Part shown: positions 1 through 13,562 of the stretch, piece after piece
Layout of the letters: the number at the start of each line of letters is the position of its first letter
Numbering within the stretch: position 1 is the first letter of the stretch
Source of the DNA: Acanthochromis polyacanthus
Taxonomy: Eukaryota > Chordata > Actinopteri > Pomacentridae
Assembly (NCBI RefSeq): GCF_021347895.1
Contig: NC_067125.1
Location: forward strand, 6,032,268 to 6,096,267
Length of the DNA: 64,000 nt
Direction: 5' to 3'
The notes under the pieces: model-generated
Told to the model about the DNA's origin: nothing
Database searches by the model: none
Seen by the model: the letters and a program-made list of their open reading frames with translations, nothing else
Position numbers and translations under genes: made by a program

Positions 1-378
1 GACAGCGACAAGCCATTCTTCTCTTTTGATTTGTTGAAGGTCACATCTCTGGGGATGAAAAAGGTATACTTGACCTTGGGAGGGTTGGCATCCCCTGCAG
101 TGGCCAGGAGTTGGATTGTAATGGCCTCCTTCAGCTGCCTGAAGCTCTGGATTCTCTCTAACGTGGTGGAGGAGCCGCTGTACTTCAGGATAGCACCCAG
201 CACTGGAATATCTTGCTCCACCGTGGAGACAGAGAAGTTACCATTGAGGATGTAGCTACCACTCTCTCTCTTTATAGCCAGGTAGTTCCCATCATGTTTG
301 ATTCCTCTGTGGCTCCGCTGTTTGATGTCAATGTTTGTCGCACCAATGGGAATTGTGACAATATCATTGTATCCAAAG
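1..378 (-). CDS. adamts8: adamts8 exon 9 (partial): spacer domain
   Basis: 378 nt open from acceptor TACCAG|CTTTGG to the window edge, with no stop. It encodes [17 protein letters not shown] and goes on to [20 protein letters not shown], the spacer domain thought to bind heparan sulfate and matrix. By analogy with human ADAMTS8, the last thrombospondin repeat and the stop should follow in the same exon, outside the window. Confidence 0.93.
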
Positions 379-3300
379 CTGGTAGAGAAAACAAACAAAG
401 AACCTGATTGAGGTAACTGACACTTTGTACATGGTTCGTGCACTCACTTTAAATAAATAGCTCAACAGTGTAAGAATATACTTTTTTGTTTCTTCCTCTA
501 AGTTAGAGGACAGGATTGATACTTTCATATGCTGGAGCTCGAGCTGTTAGAGAATTAGCTTAGCTTAGCATAAAAATGTAAGCTGACTGGTTCTCTTCAA
601 CATACAAGTATCACCCCACATGTAAAACTACTCATCTAACCTAATGTGATCTGATCTAAACTATTCACTGCTTAATGCAATGATTGAACATTTTGGGTCA
701 TATGACAGAATCTAGTTTCCATGCACTGAGCAACCACAGAAATGTAGCTGTGAAGTGTCAAGCTAACAGACGCATAGCTGGCACTGAGCTTCTCATCGAA
801 CTCCTGGAAATGACGAGAATAAGTATGTTTTGTTTAACTATGTATAGTGAATAGTGTGCAGGATTTAGCAACATCTAGTGGTGAGATTGCAGATTGCAAC
901 CAGCTGAACAGCCCCCCTCCCCCCAATCAGATGGTTATGAAAGCTACTGGTGCTGATTGTGCTTGATTAACAATCATCAACATACAAGGCAATGCTAACA
1001 CATGCTAATACATTTCAGTGAATCTGAGCTTCATTGTGACCACATATGCATCAAATCTTAAATTTTTATTGGTGAGGACTGTTTTCTAGAGGACTTACGT
1101 TGCTTTATTGTAGGAGCCTGTGATCTTTCTGCAGGTGAGTCCATTTCCTCCACACACTCCACACTTATCCACCCTCTTGTTGGATCCGATCACCTGGTCG
1201 CAGCCGGCCTTCACACACTGGCCTTGGACACACACTGATGTGGTGTCAGGGCCACAGGTCGTCCCATCAGTCACCTGCAGCATTCATACAGGTGTCATTA
1301 AAGGTGAAATGCAATGGTCACATTCAGATGAGATTTCCTAATCATTCCTCAGTTCCAATTACAGTGACAACTTTTGACTTAAAAACCTTTACTTAAGTTT
1401 TTACCAAAGAAGAAGTTGCTTAAGTTCATGTTATTTAATGAGGAAACTACATATTTTCTAATATGTGGGTTTCCACTCACTGCAGTGTCCTGTTCATATA
1501 CTGTCACAAAACTCAATTTATTTGTAATGGGAAGATAAGTGAGCTAAAACTGAAAGTGTGTGAGTAAACACTGTACCTTGGATTCAAACACCTTGAATTC
1601 ACTGCTGCCTCTGGCTCTGCAGAACAGCTTACACCTGTCTCTGGGAGAAACACCAGCATACTTCGGTATCCACTGTTTCATGTTCCCATTGTAGTCCAGG
1701 TAGTTGGGGCTGTTGTACTTCTCACACTGCTCCTCTCTGAAACTTCTACCTGAAGAGAAAAAACAGAACAATTGATAAAGATGCCCTACAAAACCTTTAT
1801 TGTTCTATAGAAATACTGGGGGCTGGTAGGCATAACTAGTAGGTTAAACGGTAATTAACAATTGGTCTTGGAGTGTGCAATGTTGTTTGTCTGTGTCTGT
1901 TAGCTCTGTGATGGACTGGCAACCCCCCCAGAGTGCACTCTGTCTTAAGCCCCCACTTTGTGCTTAAAATTGTCCTAAAAAATTTTTTTCACTGAAAAGA
2001 ATAAATTGCTGAGCGAGATGGTGTGGGGCTACGATAAATACTCCAGTATCCTCAGAATTAATGGAAATATTGGAAATCATGACACAACAAGAACATTTAC
2101 AAATCTTAAAAAAAGGGATCCAAGACCTTAGAATGTACTGTCCTAATGTCTAAATTACAGAGGTATAGTGTTAGAAGAGCAGTGCTTGATGACTCCATGT
2201 GAAGTCCTTCAGGACCTAGTTTTGGGGGTTTGTGGTATGTTTTGTTTGCAGATGACCAATTTATAATGTAAGATAAAGTAAGAACTATTTAGATAAAAAG
2301 TTATCATTCAATCTGGAAAAATGTTTTATGGCTATTCCTAATCAGAACAGATTAAACAGCTCACTGTTGATTGATGAAATTAGTAATGCAAAAGTATTTG
2401 AAGTTAAACCTTTGAAGTAATAAACCTGGAAACCAAGTATTGCATATGCGCAACAAAGGTGTTTGCTATATTTGTGATCTGAACAAAGCAAAGTATATAT
2501 TAGATCGAAAGGTACAATGCACATTCAGTACTGGCACATTTATAATCCTGACTATCAGCAGTTTCAAGCGTTGAATTTTGAAACCTGCATGGAGTTGATT
2601 CTCACCTTCATTGTTGTCACATGGCTCTATGTTGCAGGACTGGTACTGAACCCTCTGTCCCTCACAGTACTTCCCTCCATTCTGAGGCACCGGGTCAGTG
2701 CACTCCCTGTAGGAGAACTCCACCCCACCTCCACAAGTCCTGGAGCACTGCTTCCACGGACCCCAGGAGCTCCAGCCGCCGTCCACAACCATCTGTGGTA
2801 AAACACAGAAAAAAAAGCAGCCAGAGTAGTTGGTTAGAGCTCAGAGCCAACGGCAATCTCAGCTGTGCAGCCTAAACCACAGTCTGGGCTTCTGGGTTTG
2901 AGGCCGCACAGTGTGTTGGCGTGCTGCAACTCAAGGCTAAATCTGTGTTGAAGTTCGGCACGCGCCTGCTGTCTGCCTCTACCCACATTCCTGCCACATG
3001 TGTCACTCACCGCTAGTGGAACCTGCCATGCTGCAACTTTGTACAGCAAAATTAAAAGTGTGTGTGTGTGTGTGTATGTGTTTGCTAGCGTGGATGTCCT
3101 TTCCAGAAGTTTTATGAGTTTGGACCAGCTAACATCTCAGCTGCCAGCACGTCTGGATTCATAAGCAGATGTGTGTTTATAACACAAGGAGAAGATATCA
3201 GGGCAACCAAGCTAAAATGAAACACTGAGAGGTATAAATGTACCTTTAAGGAAATATAAAAAGGCATCATGAAGCAGATGCATTAATACTCAGCTATATT

Positions 3301-6300
3301 CAAAGAAATGTCGTAATCTGTACTTTTAGCCCTTTACTTTTCATTCATGTATTCAACATAAAACACACACAGCCGCAGTACTGGAAAAGAGACAAACCTC
3401 CACTAACCTCACACTTTAAACTCAAACAGCAGATTTACAACAGAGCTTATGTATTGGGTGCTTGATATAACGGGAAAATAAAGTTGGAATTCAACAAACT
3501 TCATGATAACTGTTGGAGACCTTTCAACAGCAGAACATATTTTTTCCAAGTGCTTTAAGGAGTTGTCCAACATGCTTGCTTCAAAGGTCAAACTGTCAAG
3601 CTTATTCTAGACTTTGGAAACAGCAACATATAAAACAATCTCACCTCCATGTCCATGTAAGAGCTATTCTAGGGCTTTGGATCAAATCACACGTTAAAGG
3701 AACTTACTTTGATGCTTGAAATTTTACGATATTTTTGGTCAGGGAGAAGCAGTTACAAATCAGCAGATCAGTACATCTGAAGCTGATAGACAGAACATTA
3801 ATTCAGGATATTAGTTGTATTGTTGTGGAAGAATAAACTGTGAAACAGATGGCGACATATTTTCTTGGTTTGTCAACAAACGCTGTGTAAGAAATCCAAT
3901 GAGGATATTGGCTCGAGTTTTATGACTAATAGTTATATTCAGTACATGAGTAGTGCTGTTCTAAAGCAGTGACTCATCAAAACCTGACAGCAGTTCTCAG
4001 CAGCAGTTCTCAGCATGCAACGAGACGTAAATGAGGTCCAAAGGGTGCCACAGGATATTGACAGATCAGATGCTTCAGAAAAAAAATACTGACAGCAGGT
4101 AGACCAAAACGCAAACCTTCCTGGTGGAGGGACACAACCACAACAAGCCCAATCACAATAGGACCTTCAGGGCTGATATGGCTAATATGTTAGGAAACAA
4201 ATGTCTGTTTACACATCTGGCCTTTTTTTTTTGTTTTTCACCAACTCATGAGTAAAATATCCAGGTCATTAGCTGCTAAATGTTCCAATATGTCCACCAG
4301 CTAGTTGCTCTTTTTGACTGTCTGCCATTTGGTGCTGAGTAGGTAATGATCAGTGGGTTTATCAGATCTTGGCTGAGAAGAGCTGCCTGCTTTGGCTTAA
4401 ATGTGACAGAGATGAGAGCAACAACGAACACTAAGTTGGGCTATGCTACCAAAACAACGAGCTGAAAGATGCCAAATGTAGGGACTGTTGGGTATCGCAA
4501 AATGACTAGATAGTCCTCAGTCAAAAAGCAGTGTTCATATTGCACACAGTAATTGAACCCTTTCTTCATATAAAAATAGTAATTAATTCAGCTAAAGTTA
4601 CAAAATGCTCTTGTTTAAAGCTGGCCATGGTGTGAACAGTTAACAATTATAGTATAATGGTAACTTGTAGAACTAATAGTTCTAAGTCAACAAATAGCTG
4701 TTGTAAATTGTCAACTGCCAACATTTCTACAATTTCATTTAGCAGACGCTTTTGTCCAAAGCGACGTACAACACAAGCAAGAATTCCAACATAAGGAAAA
4801 ACCTGTAGTAAGTGCAAAAGTGCAAAAGTGCGATTGGTCAAAGGTGTTGCCATCAAGTGGCAACATTTGTTAATGTTAGCTACTATAAACTGCTGGTATG
4901 AAACTGAGCATGTTACTGCTAAAGAATTCAACTCTTCATTTGTAAGAAGATGATTTGTTTCAAACTAACACATTTTCTTTGCTAAAACAAACAGCTACTT
5001 TTCCAGTAAAGACAAAGACAGTGGCTTACCGATGGCTGCATCACCTCCAGGGTTGACATGCAGGCTCCATTAAGGCAGGTCCCGTTGGGGCTACAGGGGG
5101 TACCATCAGCCCAGGGCAAGCTGCCGTTCTTGGTGGAGCACTGTGGCGTCCCATCCTCATGACACCACAGCTGGCTGCAGATATCACTGTCTGAGGTGTT
5201 GGGGCAGTGGATGAACTCTTCTCCAAAAATCTGCTGGCACTGTTGGTCCAGGCTGTACTTGGTGCCTGGCAGTTCTCTTGGTAAAGGCATGGTGCTCTCT
5301 GGGACATCCAGAAGGCAGTCTCCTGTGGTTTCAGTACAAAGCAACACTGTATGAGACTGATTATATTGAGGTTTATGGAGATTATGGGCTTTGCGGCACA
5401 GTGACAATTGTAAATGTGTTGCTCTTTGTGTGTGGTATGACAACAGTGGAAAAATATTTAGGGCAAGTTGTGTCTTGACTATAAAAATGAATAAACTGAC
5501 TTTAACTAATGCAGTTCGCTTTTATAGCCAGCCTAATGCTCTGACCCTGGACATTTGCCGGCAAAACTAATGCTGAATTTAATCATTATGCCTCTAATGA
5601 TCTTTATTACTTGCAGTAAGTTTTTGTCTGGAGTTGTCAATGACATTCACTGTTTGGAATGAACAATCTCAGCCACATGAGTTTTCGTCATAGACATTTT
5701 CCAACTGATAAAGAACATATTTTGCTGACACCAGCTGTTGCTCTTGGCTGAGAAGGTGGAGAACAGGAAGAAGTCCATAGTATGACTCAGTGGAAAAGAA
5801 GGTTCAGTGATAGGTCTAGCAAGGATACAAACAATACAAGATGCACAACATGAGATGAGGGACAGGAGGCAACGGAGGTGAGGCAAGGCGAAGGCAAAAA
5901 AACAGAAAGGGAGATGAGTGAGGAGAACAGGATGTGGATATCTGCAGCAAGATAAACTATCCCTACAACCCATTATTTGAGGGGAGCAACATGTTTAAGC
6001 AGGAAAGAGGTTACGTTCACGAGAAGATGAGAGGAACAGTATTTTTTATTCATGTCTGAATCAGCCCTAATAACAGAGTCACAGTCTCATGGCAGATGTC
6101 TCTACATTACGTTTTGACACACGGGAGCAAAAGTGGAATCTTCCCTACCATGCCCATTGTCAAAGAATTCAGTGACGTAGAGAGCGCTGCAGGGAGACCA
6201 AGGAGCAGTCTTGTTGAGGCTGACAAACAGAGGAGCCATCAGGTAATGTCCTCCCAGATCCCCAAACAGCCTCTCACATGTCTTGGAGTCATCATGAGGC

Positions 6301-9300
6301 ATACTCAACACATGACCTGCAGGAGGAGAGGACATTTGGAAATGCTTCAAGTGTGGTTAAGAATGTCTGACATCTGTACATAACAGAACTTGCCTATTAC
6401 GCTAAATTTCAAAAGTTTACTACACACACCAGCCCACCCGTATAACAGCAAGTGTGACCTAACCGAGCTCGTGTGCAGCTGTGAAGGCAGCCTGCAGGCC
6501 GTTGTCCTCAATAACCGAACAGCTTCTCTTAGGGTCGCACATGGTCCCAACATCTGCCACGCCCAGCGTGTCGCAGCTCTTCTGTCCGCAGATGTCCTGC
6601 AACACAAACACAGAAAAAACACTGAAACTGGAACAGTGGGATCATAGAAACATATGACTACTGTCCAACATTTTGACCTATTGTGCCTCCCCAGAACCGT
6701 ATTCTGTATTTTCTCTTTGGTACTTATACTATTAGCCCACCTATTTCTTTTAACTAACTAACTGTTTATTTCACTTTAGCAGTCTACTATAACTGATTAT
6801 CCATTACTACCAACTAATCTTTTCAACTATCTTACTTTCAGCTAACTGTGTAACAGTTTATGTTACTTTTTTATAACTGCTACACCAGTTTCTTTCAGCT
6901 AATTAGTTTATTTGTGACTTTAAGCCACCTGTGATAATTGTGTATCCACTAGCAATTTATGTTGCATTTAACTAGCTAATTCAACTGTATCAGTCATCCA
7001 TTTTAGTGACTTGTCACAATATTTATCCATTAATTATAACTAAGCCATTAATTAGTTGCACCTATTCACCATTTTTCCAGCTACCCCTGTTTCAAAGCAC
7101 TGTACTAGAAGACAACCAGTCATGAAGTTTGTTTTAGCTAAGCTATTAGGGCTAGCTCTGTATTAGCTAACAAAGTGAGCATATCTTTAGATAAAAAACA
7201 AAACAAAAACTACTCTGCCCACAAGTCAATAGGTAAAAACATGTAAATTCTTTTTTTTTCTCTTTAATGTAATAATGACTAAAGTTATAGGTACCTATTG
7301 TATGCCAGATAGAATCACCATATGTCAGAGAAGAGCACTACAACTAGCATGTATATATCCTACTTTGTCATATAAATTTGCATTGTCAAGTAAAGGCGAC
7401 TTGTCTTGACTAAACAATGTAGAATATTTAAGTCATGCACTCCTACAAACCTGCAAAAGAGTAGCACACAGTATGTCAGGAAGAATCAGTATGTACCAGT
7501 GGGTGGTATTTGCCAGCAGAGCATACGTGACATACCATTTGTAAGTGCCACAAGTCAGTAGAACAGCAGTGGAAAAAACCACAAGTAATACAACACTCAC
7601 AATCAACACCAGCTATTAGAAGAAGAGCTGTATACCATCAGCTACTTTTTTTTATCTCACTGCTGCTGCTAAAACTGCTTCAGCGTCAAGGAACACTAAA
7701 ATTTTCCACCAACACTTTACAAAAATACATTCTTGTATGAGATTCAAAGTATTTCATTCATTCCAACTCAAGCTATTGTCACAGACTGTAGTTATGTGCA
7801 AACCCTGTTATTTGCAACAACAGCATAGTGGACAACAAATTTAGCAGTATCTAGATCTCGTGTTTAATACATGCCAATGCATTATCAATAGGGCTGCACG
7901 ATATGGACAAAAAGTCATATCTCGATATTTTTGTGCTGAATGGCGATATACGATATTTCTCGATATTTTTTTTTTCCATTGAATTAATACCATTAAGCCA
8001 TGTTCCTGGTCAAAACCACGTGACAAATGTCACAAAGGCGCTTTTATTAATGCTTAGCAGCAAAAGAACATGTGCCTAAATTCACAGCTTTTACTAAACA
8101 ACACTCTCTTAAATAAAAATACGAACCAATGTACTTTCCTTTACTGTGCAGCGGTTTAGATGCAGTTTATGCAAAGTGCAAAATGAACAGAAAGTATTCT
8201 ATCGACCAAAAAACAACAGGTCAGCTGGTTATTCATGAGCTTCAGTTTTTTTGCCAAACAATATGTGTCCAAAATACATTTGACATGTACCACCCACCTA
8301 AACATTGCAGGCCAAGCAATCCCCCTAATCCCCCACCCCCTAATAGCAACAGCAGTTTCCACCCTCAGCAGGACAATGCACCCCGAGACACCACAAAAAC
8401 TGCTCATTAGTGACCCGGGGAACATTACAGAGATGTTCACCCAGGTTTCACACTCCCCAGATCCAAATCTTACTGAGCATCTGTGGGATGTTCCAGGATC
8501 AGCCTGATCTTGGTAGGTCCCACCCTGCAACCCACAGAATCCACTGCCACCATCCCTAGAGGTCCTGAGTCCATGTCTCAATGGATCAGAGGACTTTTAG
8601 CAGCATAAAGGAGACCAACACAGTATTAGACAAGTGGTCATGATGCTATGCCTGATCGGTGTATATATACAATATATATCTAAATATATCACAGTTTGTG
8701 ACTACATTTTAAGGACTATTAAAGAGTGAAAGGCCCTATCCTGCTTCAGTTATCTAACATATCTACAGTGTATGGGCACCCCTGGGTCAGTGTCATATAA
8801 ATCACATGCGATGGAAAACCTTGGCCATCTATTTACAAATCAAAAACATGTTGCTCCATGTTTCCATCATAAAAAAGCCAGATAAATATCCTCAACATTC
8901 AGCCATTCCAGAGCTGTGATGTGGGAAAATTAACAGTGCGCTGTATCAGAAATCCTTCCCTACCCAAGAAGACGCCTGGCGACGTAGGATGGAGACAGAA
9001 GAAATCACAAGACAGAAGTCTCTGTGATTCAAAAGACATCTGGACTGGGAGCTGCAGTTTGAACACAGCTCAGCATGTGTTTGTACACCTTGTTCCACAA
9101 CAGCAATCATCACTCTTGTATGCAGACATGCAGATGCAAGGCAAGATGTATGGGTTCACAGCTCCAGCCATGGTGCTACATTTTCAGATAGTGTAATCAG
9201 ACTACAGACACACGGGGCCACAAAAAATGCCTGAGAAAAATATTTCCACTACATTCAAGTAGTGAAAAGGAGTGTAAGGTTTAAGTTTCACAACAGCCAG

Positions 9301-12300
9301 TAGTAGCAGCCTTCTCTTATGACTGTGGGATGCATGGCACATACTTTCAACCCCAACCCGGCCGCGCACTCAAGCCCTGACCATTTTAAGTGGCTTCATC
9401 ATGTCAGGGCTGATTTGTGGTGGCACTAAAGTTAGCTCATCCACGAGAAGCTTTCCGTTCTCTACGTTTCAAAGCATATCTCCGCGGAAATGGAAAAACA
9501 AACACAAACTAGGTTTGCGTGAATGATGGTTTCCCCTGAACGAAAGCTGCTTCACCAAATCCAACACAAGACTGCAAAAACCCATATGTTCTAGTCATCA
9601 TTTCCGTGATCCGAGGTCAGATGTACATGCTTACGTCATTCGGTAGGAGGATAAATGCCAAGCCTGTCATCAAATCAAGCCGCAAACCAGGGCACTTAGC
9701 TATAAAAATGTAATAACAGAGAAGTTGCCCGCCTAATGTATTGTCTGCTAACACCTTGTCAGCATTCACATACCAGATGGAAGACGGCAGCCAAATACTG
9801 CAAAACAAGCCAATCACAACTCAAACCTTAGGGACCTGTGAACTTATTTCCTGTTGAAGCATCCATAAAGCACAGTTTGTTTGCTCTGTGTTGACATTCC
9901 CCCAGCTTGGAAAAGATTACAGCTATTCCATTTCTACCGTTTGGCTTCAGCATCGTTAATTTACCTGAAAAACTAAAAAGGCTTTCCTTTCTAGTTCATC
10001 TTTTTTCTGTTCTCACACTATATGGCAATAACTGGTCTAAAGTGAGGGGCTGTTTTTCAGCTGCAACTCTGAACCATTAACTAAAACTGGGTCTACAATG
10101 CACCTGCATGTGTTACTGCATGACAGTTTGGATTCACATAATTGCTGTGCGGTCGAATGTGCTGCCTCTGAAACCACAATATGCACCGCAGCTGGCCTGA
10201 TCCTGAATTCCACCAGGCCTTCTTTCATGACTCATCCTTAGTGGGTTATTGCATTATGAATGGAGAAGAAAATATACCAGACTATTATGAGCGCAGGGAC
10301 CATCCATTCCAATAATTCACTGTGGAGCACTCACTTCATTAGTTGTGTTGTATCCTTCACAAAACCACACTTTAAAGACAAGCTTGACTTTCATCATCTG
10401 TCATCATCAGTGTGAGTGTTAAAGGGGATATCCTGTGCATTGGCACAGCATATCCCCAAACTGCAGACTTTAACACAGCCTTAAAACTACTGAATTAAGG
10501 TTGCTTTTCTTTTCTTTTTTCTTTTTGTTGCAGCTAACATGTTAGCCAAACAAAATCGACTGCAGACACATTCAGTCATCACTTGGAATCATTAGCATTA
10601 GCACTCTCCTTTTACCTTTTGGTGATGGCAGGTGAGACACGATTTTTTTATTTTCAATTTTTTTTCTTTTGTTTGAAACAACGCTGATGATTAAAGGCAA
10701 CACATTGACAAGCAAGATGCTAAAATGCCATGTAGTACTGAAGATAACCAAATATTTGGGTGATCATTTTCTGGGTTCCTCACTATGACTGATGCATTTT
10801 ACAAAACAGACAGGCATTTGGCCAATTGGTTTTAGTAAAACTCTGAAATATTGCATATTTAAGTTACAATTTCTGATCAATTATTGTTAGTAATCAGAAT
10901 TTTCTGCAGCTAAAACCTACTCCTGCTATAAAAATTACATTTGGTGTTCCCCAAGGATCAATTCTTGGGTCACACGTGTCTTGTCTGGGTCTTTATTTGT
11001 CATGTATTCAATACAGAAAAAACTAAACAAACTCTGCCAATGATGACCACAAGATGGATTCAAAAGGTCCAAAACGCTTGTTATTGAAACCGATGTTACG
11101 TGTAGCATCACATTAATAATATCTTGATCATGCCAAGATATAAAACTTTTATGCCTAAATTCTGCCAAATGTTTCACACCACATGTTTAAGGTCTTTACT
11201 GCAGATAATGGAATCCTTTACTAGAGAAACCTCAACAGCCACCTCAGCTGTGTTAATGAACTGGAGCAGATCTGTGCTTGGTCCTCACCTCTCTAGTGAA
11301 CAGCATGGCAGTGTCGTAGTGCTCTGGATGCCTCTGGCTCGGTGGGTTGAAGAGTTGCTGCCAAGAACAGAAGTTTCTCAGAGCCACACCTCCGTTACTG
11401 GAGACCTCCGGTCCGACCTCCTCGTCCTCCACCGTCAGCATCTTCACCACCACCATGTTCACTGAGTTCTTTATGCTGGGGTGTTTGTAAAGCTGGGCAG
11501 CCATCGACATGAGGGTGAGAATGTAGTGCTGTGAAGAAAGAGAGGACATTTAAAAAGCTTGAATAATTTCTAGTTTCCTGTGTTTCATTTTTTCTGCTAA
11601 GCTGAATTACACAATGCACATATCTTTTCTGCATGCATTTGTATTTGTGTCTTTTTCTGCATCAACTAGCGCCCAACCAAAAATAGATTTTTTGAGATGA
11701 ATGTTATTATTTAAGACATTTATTAAGATATGGCCAATATTGTTTTTGAACAGTCCCATAAAATTGGGTATGAAAAATAGGTTATACTAAGCAGGACATT
11801 TTACGCATAAACAATAAACTTATGAGTGCCCTCTGCTGGTCAAGCTATGTTCAGGCATTTTAAAATTATTGAAATAATTGTAGTGCAATTTCCGACTCAT
11901 TGACCAACACTGCATATCTATGATAATGTGAAAGGAGTTACCGTATAAGATCGCCTCTGTCACACACTGCCTCTTAATATTAATTGAAATACAACAGCTA
12001 ATTTTCATGGCTTTAGTTGTCTGAGTCACATACAGAGTCCGTGCAAAATCACATCAAAAGACCTTAGTGCCTGTTTTCCAGTCCCATAATCATAATCTAA
12101 CCTATAATTGTAGCCAAAGGGTACAGATAAAATTATCTTCTAAAGTAAAGTACATTTGTGCGCATTATTGCTTAGATCACTCAAACATTACTTACACTAT
12201 CTATCTCCAAAAATAAAAATGAATTCAAAAGGGAACAATATTGGCCATCTGAAGCATGCAGACTACATGATATTCCTGTTTAGTCTCGGATTGTAGGCAT

Positions 12301-13520
12301 TAATATGTCTATTTTGCTGCTGCAGAAGAACCTCCAAGAAGTTAACCTAGAGTCTCCTCCTGTGCCAATAAACTGTCAGCTGCCTTTAAATGGGATGAAA
12401 GAAGCAGATGTGATTTGTATAAAATTCTGAACTACTATTGAGTTTTAAAAGTACAGACAGACTCAGTTCTATTCACATTTAAAGCTTGAAACCAGTTGCA
12501 GGACACTAAAAGCAGCATTATTTGGTTCACTAGTGATGATTGTGTCATAGGAGGTAGAGATGGGCAGGGATTTCCACAGAAATCACTGAGCGTGGGAGAC
12601 TTCACCATGATGTGCATCCATGCTGAAATCACTTTTTCTAGGGTGGGATGACGTTCCCACAACAAAATTTTTCCACATGTGCTGTACGCACACCCACGGA
12701 ACCACATGCTGATTTTTTCCTGGGGCGACCAAATCACAAAAATAATCTTGGCTAAGAGAAAGCCAGTGGACTAAAATGAAAATAAACCTGTATGATTTGT
12801 AATGAAAACCCAACAGTGCAGCTCATCAGTCTAACCTTTGTCCATCTGCCCTGATGCCTGAGTGCTACTGGGGAATACTGCAGTGATTTAGCAGCCAGGC
12901 TGTGTGTGAAATACAAAGAGAGGAGAATCTGGCAGGTGCAGACTGTGGCAGGATTGTGGATTGTCCTACTTTTTTTAAAGTAGGTTTTTGGATTGACTCT
13001 GGTTAGAACCAGGATTATTATTAGTTATGGAGGATGATAAATAAAAAAGACACCATCCATTAAACTGAGCTAATTCAAAATTTGGGTCCGTTATGCAGCA
13101 GGAAATGAAAGGAAAGGAAAGGAAAGGAAAGGAAAGGTCAATTTCATGTATTTACAATACTAAGTAAAGCAGAGTGGAATAAATGCTGTAAGCGCTGTGA
13201 ATCTTCCCGGATGATGCTGAGGCATTGCTGCCAAATCGTGACCAACTCCTGAGGAATGTACTTCAGCATTGCTTGCATTTCTGTTGCCTGACCTCTTTCT
13301 CAGCCTGTGGAAAACAGGGAGCCCACCGATTTGCTCCCTCACTGCCAAAACATGTTTTATGAAGAAGCAGAGAAGAACATTTCCCCTGCCTCTGGGTTAT
13401 GATTTCTGACTGAGCAGACAGGATGGGAAAATAAAGGGAAAATGGGACGACGTCTTCAGCAGCTTGTTTATGGGACAGTCTACACTGCGAAATTAAACTA
13501 AAGGTTTGTTTAGGTTTCTA

Positions 13521-13562
<42 letters not shown>

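Larger units (their letters stand above)
6597..11288 (-). other. adamts8 intron 2
   Basis: 4.7 kb, the largest adamts8 intron. It contains a hAT-like fragment (7889-7980) and a decayed Tc1/mariner transposase end (8280-8662). Otherwise it is AT-rich and unassigned. Confidence 0.85.

Noticed and set aside
5041..5307. Second minus-strand frame over adamts8 exon 5
   Set aside because: Out-of-frame shadow of the disintegrin-like exon, which is fixed by splice phase and family match.
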